In this document: piece after piece, positions 62,916 through 64,000 of the stretch
Layout of the letters: each line of letters begins with the position of its first letter
How positions within the stretch are numbered: position 1 is the first letter of the stretch
Assembly: GCA_022843845.1 (NCBI GenBank)
Contig: JALHMW010000012.1
Span: forward strand, 83,277 to 147,276
DNA from: Archangium sp.
Lineage (GTDB): Bacteria; Myxococcota; Myxococcia; Myxococcales; Myxococcaceae
Direction: 5' to 3'
Length of the DNA stretch: 64,000 nucleotides
Made by a program: the position numbers and the translations under genes
The notes under the pieces: model-generated
Databases searched by the model: none
Seen by the model: the letters and a program-made list of their open reading frames with translations, nothing else
Told to the model about the DNA's origin: nothing

Positions 62916-64000
62916 TTGGTGAAGCTGCGGGTGAAGAGCACGTTGCCGGTCTGTCCGTAGAAGGTGCCGGTGAAGGTGCGGCCGTTGAGCTCGATGTACA
63001 TGAAGCCCAAGTCGGTCGTCTGGAAGTGAACCGGGTTCTTCATGTCGAGGGTCGTCGAAGACGCGCCGCCGCCCGAGACCATCAGGTGGGTGCCGTTGCA
63101 GGTCGGGGTCAGCCACTGCATCGAGTGATCGTGCCCTGACAGGTAGACGTCGGCGCGGCCGCAGACGATCGTCTCCATGAAGTTCTTGATGTTGCGCCCG
63201 TCGATGAAGCCCGGCGGGCCGGCGCACACCTCCTGGCCCAGCACGGTGGTGCAGCGGCGGTCGTAGTCGCCGGCGTTGCCGTGCGGGCCATTCGACTTGT
63301 ACGGGTGGTGGCCCAGCGCAATCTTCCAGGTCGCGTTCGAAGCGGTGATCCACGCGTTGATGTCGGCGCGGGTTTGCGTGTCACCACTGCCGCTCGAGCC
63401 CCAGAAGCTGCGGTTGGTGTCGAGGCCGAAAAACTCGGCGTGGCCCTGGGTGAAGCGGTAGTGCACCGCGGGCAAGCGCCACTTCGGGTTGGTCTGGCTG
63501 TAGGCGACCTGCACGTCGGCCCTGCTCGCCTCGTAGCCAGCGCCATCGCCGCCGTAGTCGTGGTTGCCGAGCACCGGATAGAACGGCGCGTTCACCGTGG
63601 CGTAGGGCTGCACGAAAGCCGTCTGCCACAGGGGGTCGGTCACCGAGGTGACGCCAGACGGGTAGAAGTTGTCGCCCAGCATCACCACGAAGTCGCAGCC
63701 GCGCTGCGCGCAGACGGTGCCGAGCGCCGCGCCGACCGTGTTCTGGCCCGTGTTGCCCTTGCCCACGTCGCCGATCGCCACGAAGCGCACGATGCCGGCG
63801 TCAGCAGGGCCACCGGCGCTCGAGCCACCTGCAGCGCCGCCTGCGGTCGCCGTGCCTCCTGCGGTCGCAGTGCCACCCGCCGTCGCAGTGCCACCAGCCG
63901 TCGCAGTGCCACCAGCCGTCGCAGTGCCACCAGCCGTCGCGGTGCCACCAGCCGTCGCGGTGCCACCAGCCGTCGCGGTGCCGCCCGCCGTCGCCGCGCC
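62912..64000 (-). CDS. Secreted metallophosphoesterase (purple acid phosphatase-like), N terminus beyond window
   Basis: The frame is open to the right window edge, so the signal peptide lies outside. Visible: (1) at the start, a Thr-Ala-Thr-Ala-Gly-Gly linker encoded by nine 18-bp DNA repeats at 63836-63997; (2) metallophosphoesterase motifs FVAIGDVGKGNTGQN, VVMLGDNFYPSGVTS, PFYPVLGNHDYGGDGAGYEA, LGHHPYKSNGPH and YLSGHDHSMQWL, which supply all expected metal ligands and resemble the tartrate-resistant acid phosphatase group. A GTG at 63790 inside the frame is not the real start because the linker continues upstream. The linker and probable export make it an extracellular phosphatase. Overlaps the ybaK start by GTGA. 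Confidence 0.9.
   Translation of the reverse strand, partial: GAATAGGTATAGGTATAGGTATAGGTATAGGTATAGGTATAGGTATAGGTATAGGAAGGSSAGGPADAGIVRFVAIGDVGKGNTGQNTVGAALGTVCAQRGCDFVVMLGDNFYPSGVTSVTDPLWQTAFVQPYATVNAPFYPVLGNHDYGGDGAGYEASRADVQVAYSQTNPKWRLPAVHYRFTQGHAEFFGLDTNRSFWGSSGSGDTQTRADINAWITASNATWKIALGHHPYKSNGPHGNAGDYDRRCTTVLGQEVCAGPPGFIDGRNIKNFMETIVCGRADVYLSGHDHSMQWLTPTCNGTHLMVSGGGASSTTLDMKNPVHFQTTDLGFMYIELNGRTFTGTFYGQTGNVLFTRSFTK
63836..63997 (-). repeat. Nine 18-bp coding repeats, linker of the metallophosphoesterase
   Basis: Nine units of 18 bp, GCC(A/G)CCAGCCGTCGC(A/G)GT-like on the plus strand, encode the hexapeptide Thr-Ala-Thr-Ala-Gly-Gly on the minus strand. Five central units are nearly identical. 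The array continues to the window edge, so its true length is unknown. Repeat number may vary between strains. Confidence 0.9.

Overview
The window is high-GC DNA that looks like a Myxococcota (myxobacterial) chromosome segment. The evidence is C-terminal MYXO-CTERM-type tags (Gly-Cys-Gly-Cys, a hydrophobic helix, an Arg cluster), many secreted lipoproteins with Asp-Ala-Gly or Gly/Ala/Ser/Thr linkers, cysteine-rich DUF4215 repeats, MopE-like DxDxD motifs, thrombospondin-3 repeats and Hanks-type kinases. No rRNA, tRNA, CRISPR array, prophage or complete insertion sequence was recognised. About 48 protein genes are supported. Those at both window edges are cut.

Layout. 1-10130 (minus): an envelope operon (edge-truncated lipoprotein, two-helix protein, beta-barrel), a Ser/Thr kinase, an array of a 28-bp repeat, and a 1474-residue lipoprotein carrying an ATZ/TRZ-type amidohydrolase. 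10279-18347 (plus): Old-Yellow-Enzyme-like reductase, secreted proteins, Uma2-type nuclease, beta-propeller-like protein coupled to an SLT-type lytic transglycosylase, OmpA-TSP3 protein and an OmpH/Skp-like lipoprotein. 18398-30305: mixed strands with a glycosyltransferase, CBS protein, twin zinc-ribbon membrane proteins, rpe, a metallo-beta-lactamase-fold lipoprotein, GAF-HD-GYP protein, truB and a coiled-coil secreted protein behind a sigma-54-like promoter. Between 21308 and 22377 lies about 1.07 kb with no convincing gene but several repeat structures. 30370-50865 (minus): a 2141-codon ORF that looks like two secreted MYXO-CTERM proteins joined in frame, a hybrid histidine kinase, a zinc-ribbon Ser/Thr kinase, a NucA-type nuclease, a type II NADH dehydrogenase, and an operon of C45-like protein, outer-membrane protein and penicillin acylase. 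50954-64000: PLD-type protein, lipoproteins, metallopeptidase/ATPase pair, cytochrome c-like protein, spermidine-synthase-like membrane protein, aat, a membrane-anchored sigma-factor-like protein, a YbaK-type deacylase and an edge-truncated metallophosphoesterase.

The genome is compact. Many co-directional genes overlap by ATGA or GTGA, and several convergent pairs are separated by 0-4 bp. Most content is envelope, secretion and signalling. The best candidates for something undescribed are the fused two-tag ORF, the repeat-filled region 21704-22339, the Ntn-hydrolase operon, the secreted amidohydrolase, and a tandem repeat family that abuts stop codons at two distant sites. All functional statements come from reading motifs by eye; no database search was possible.
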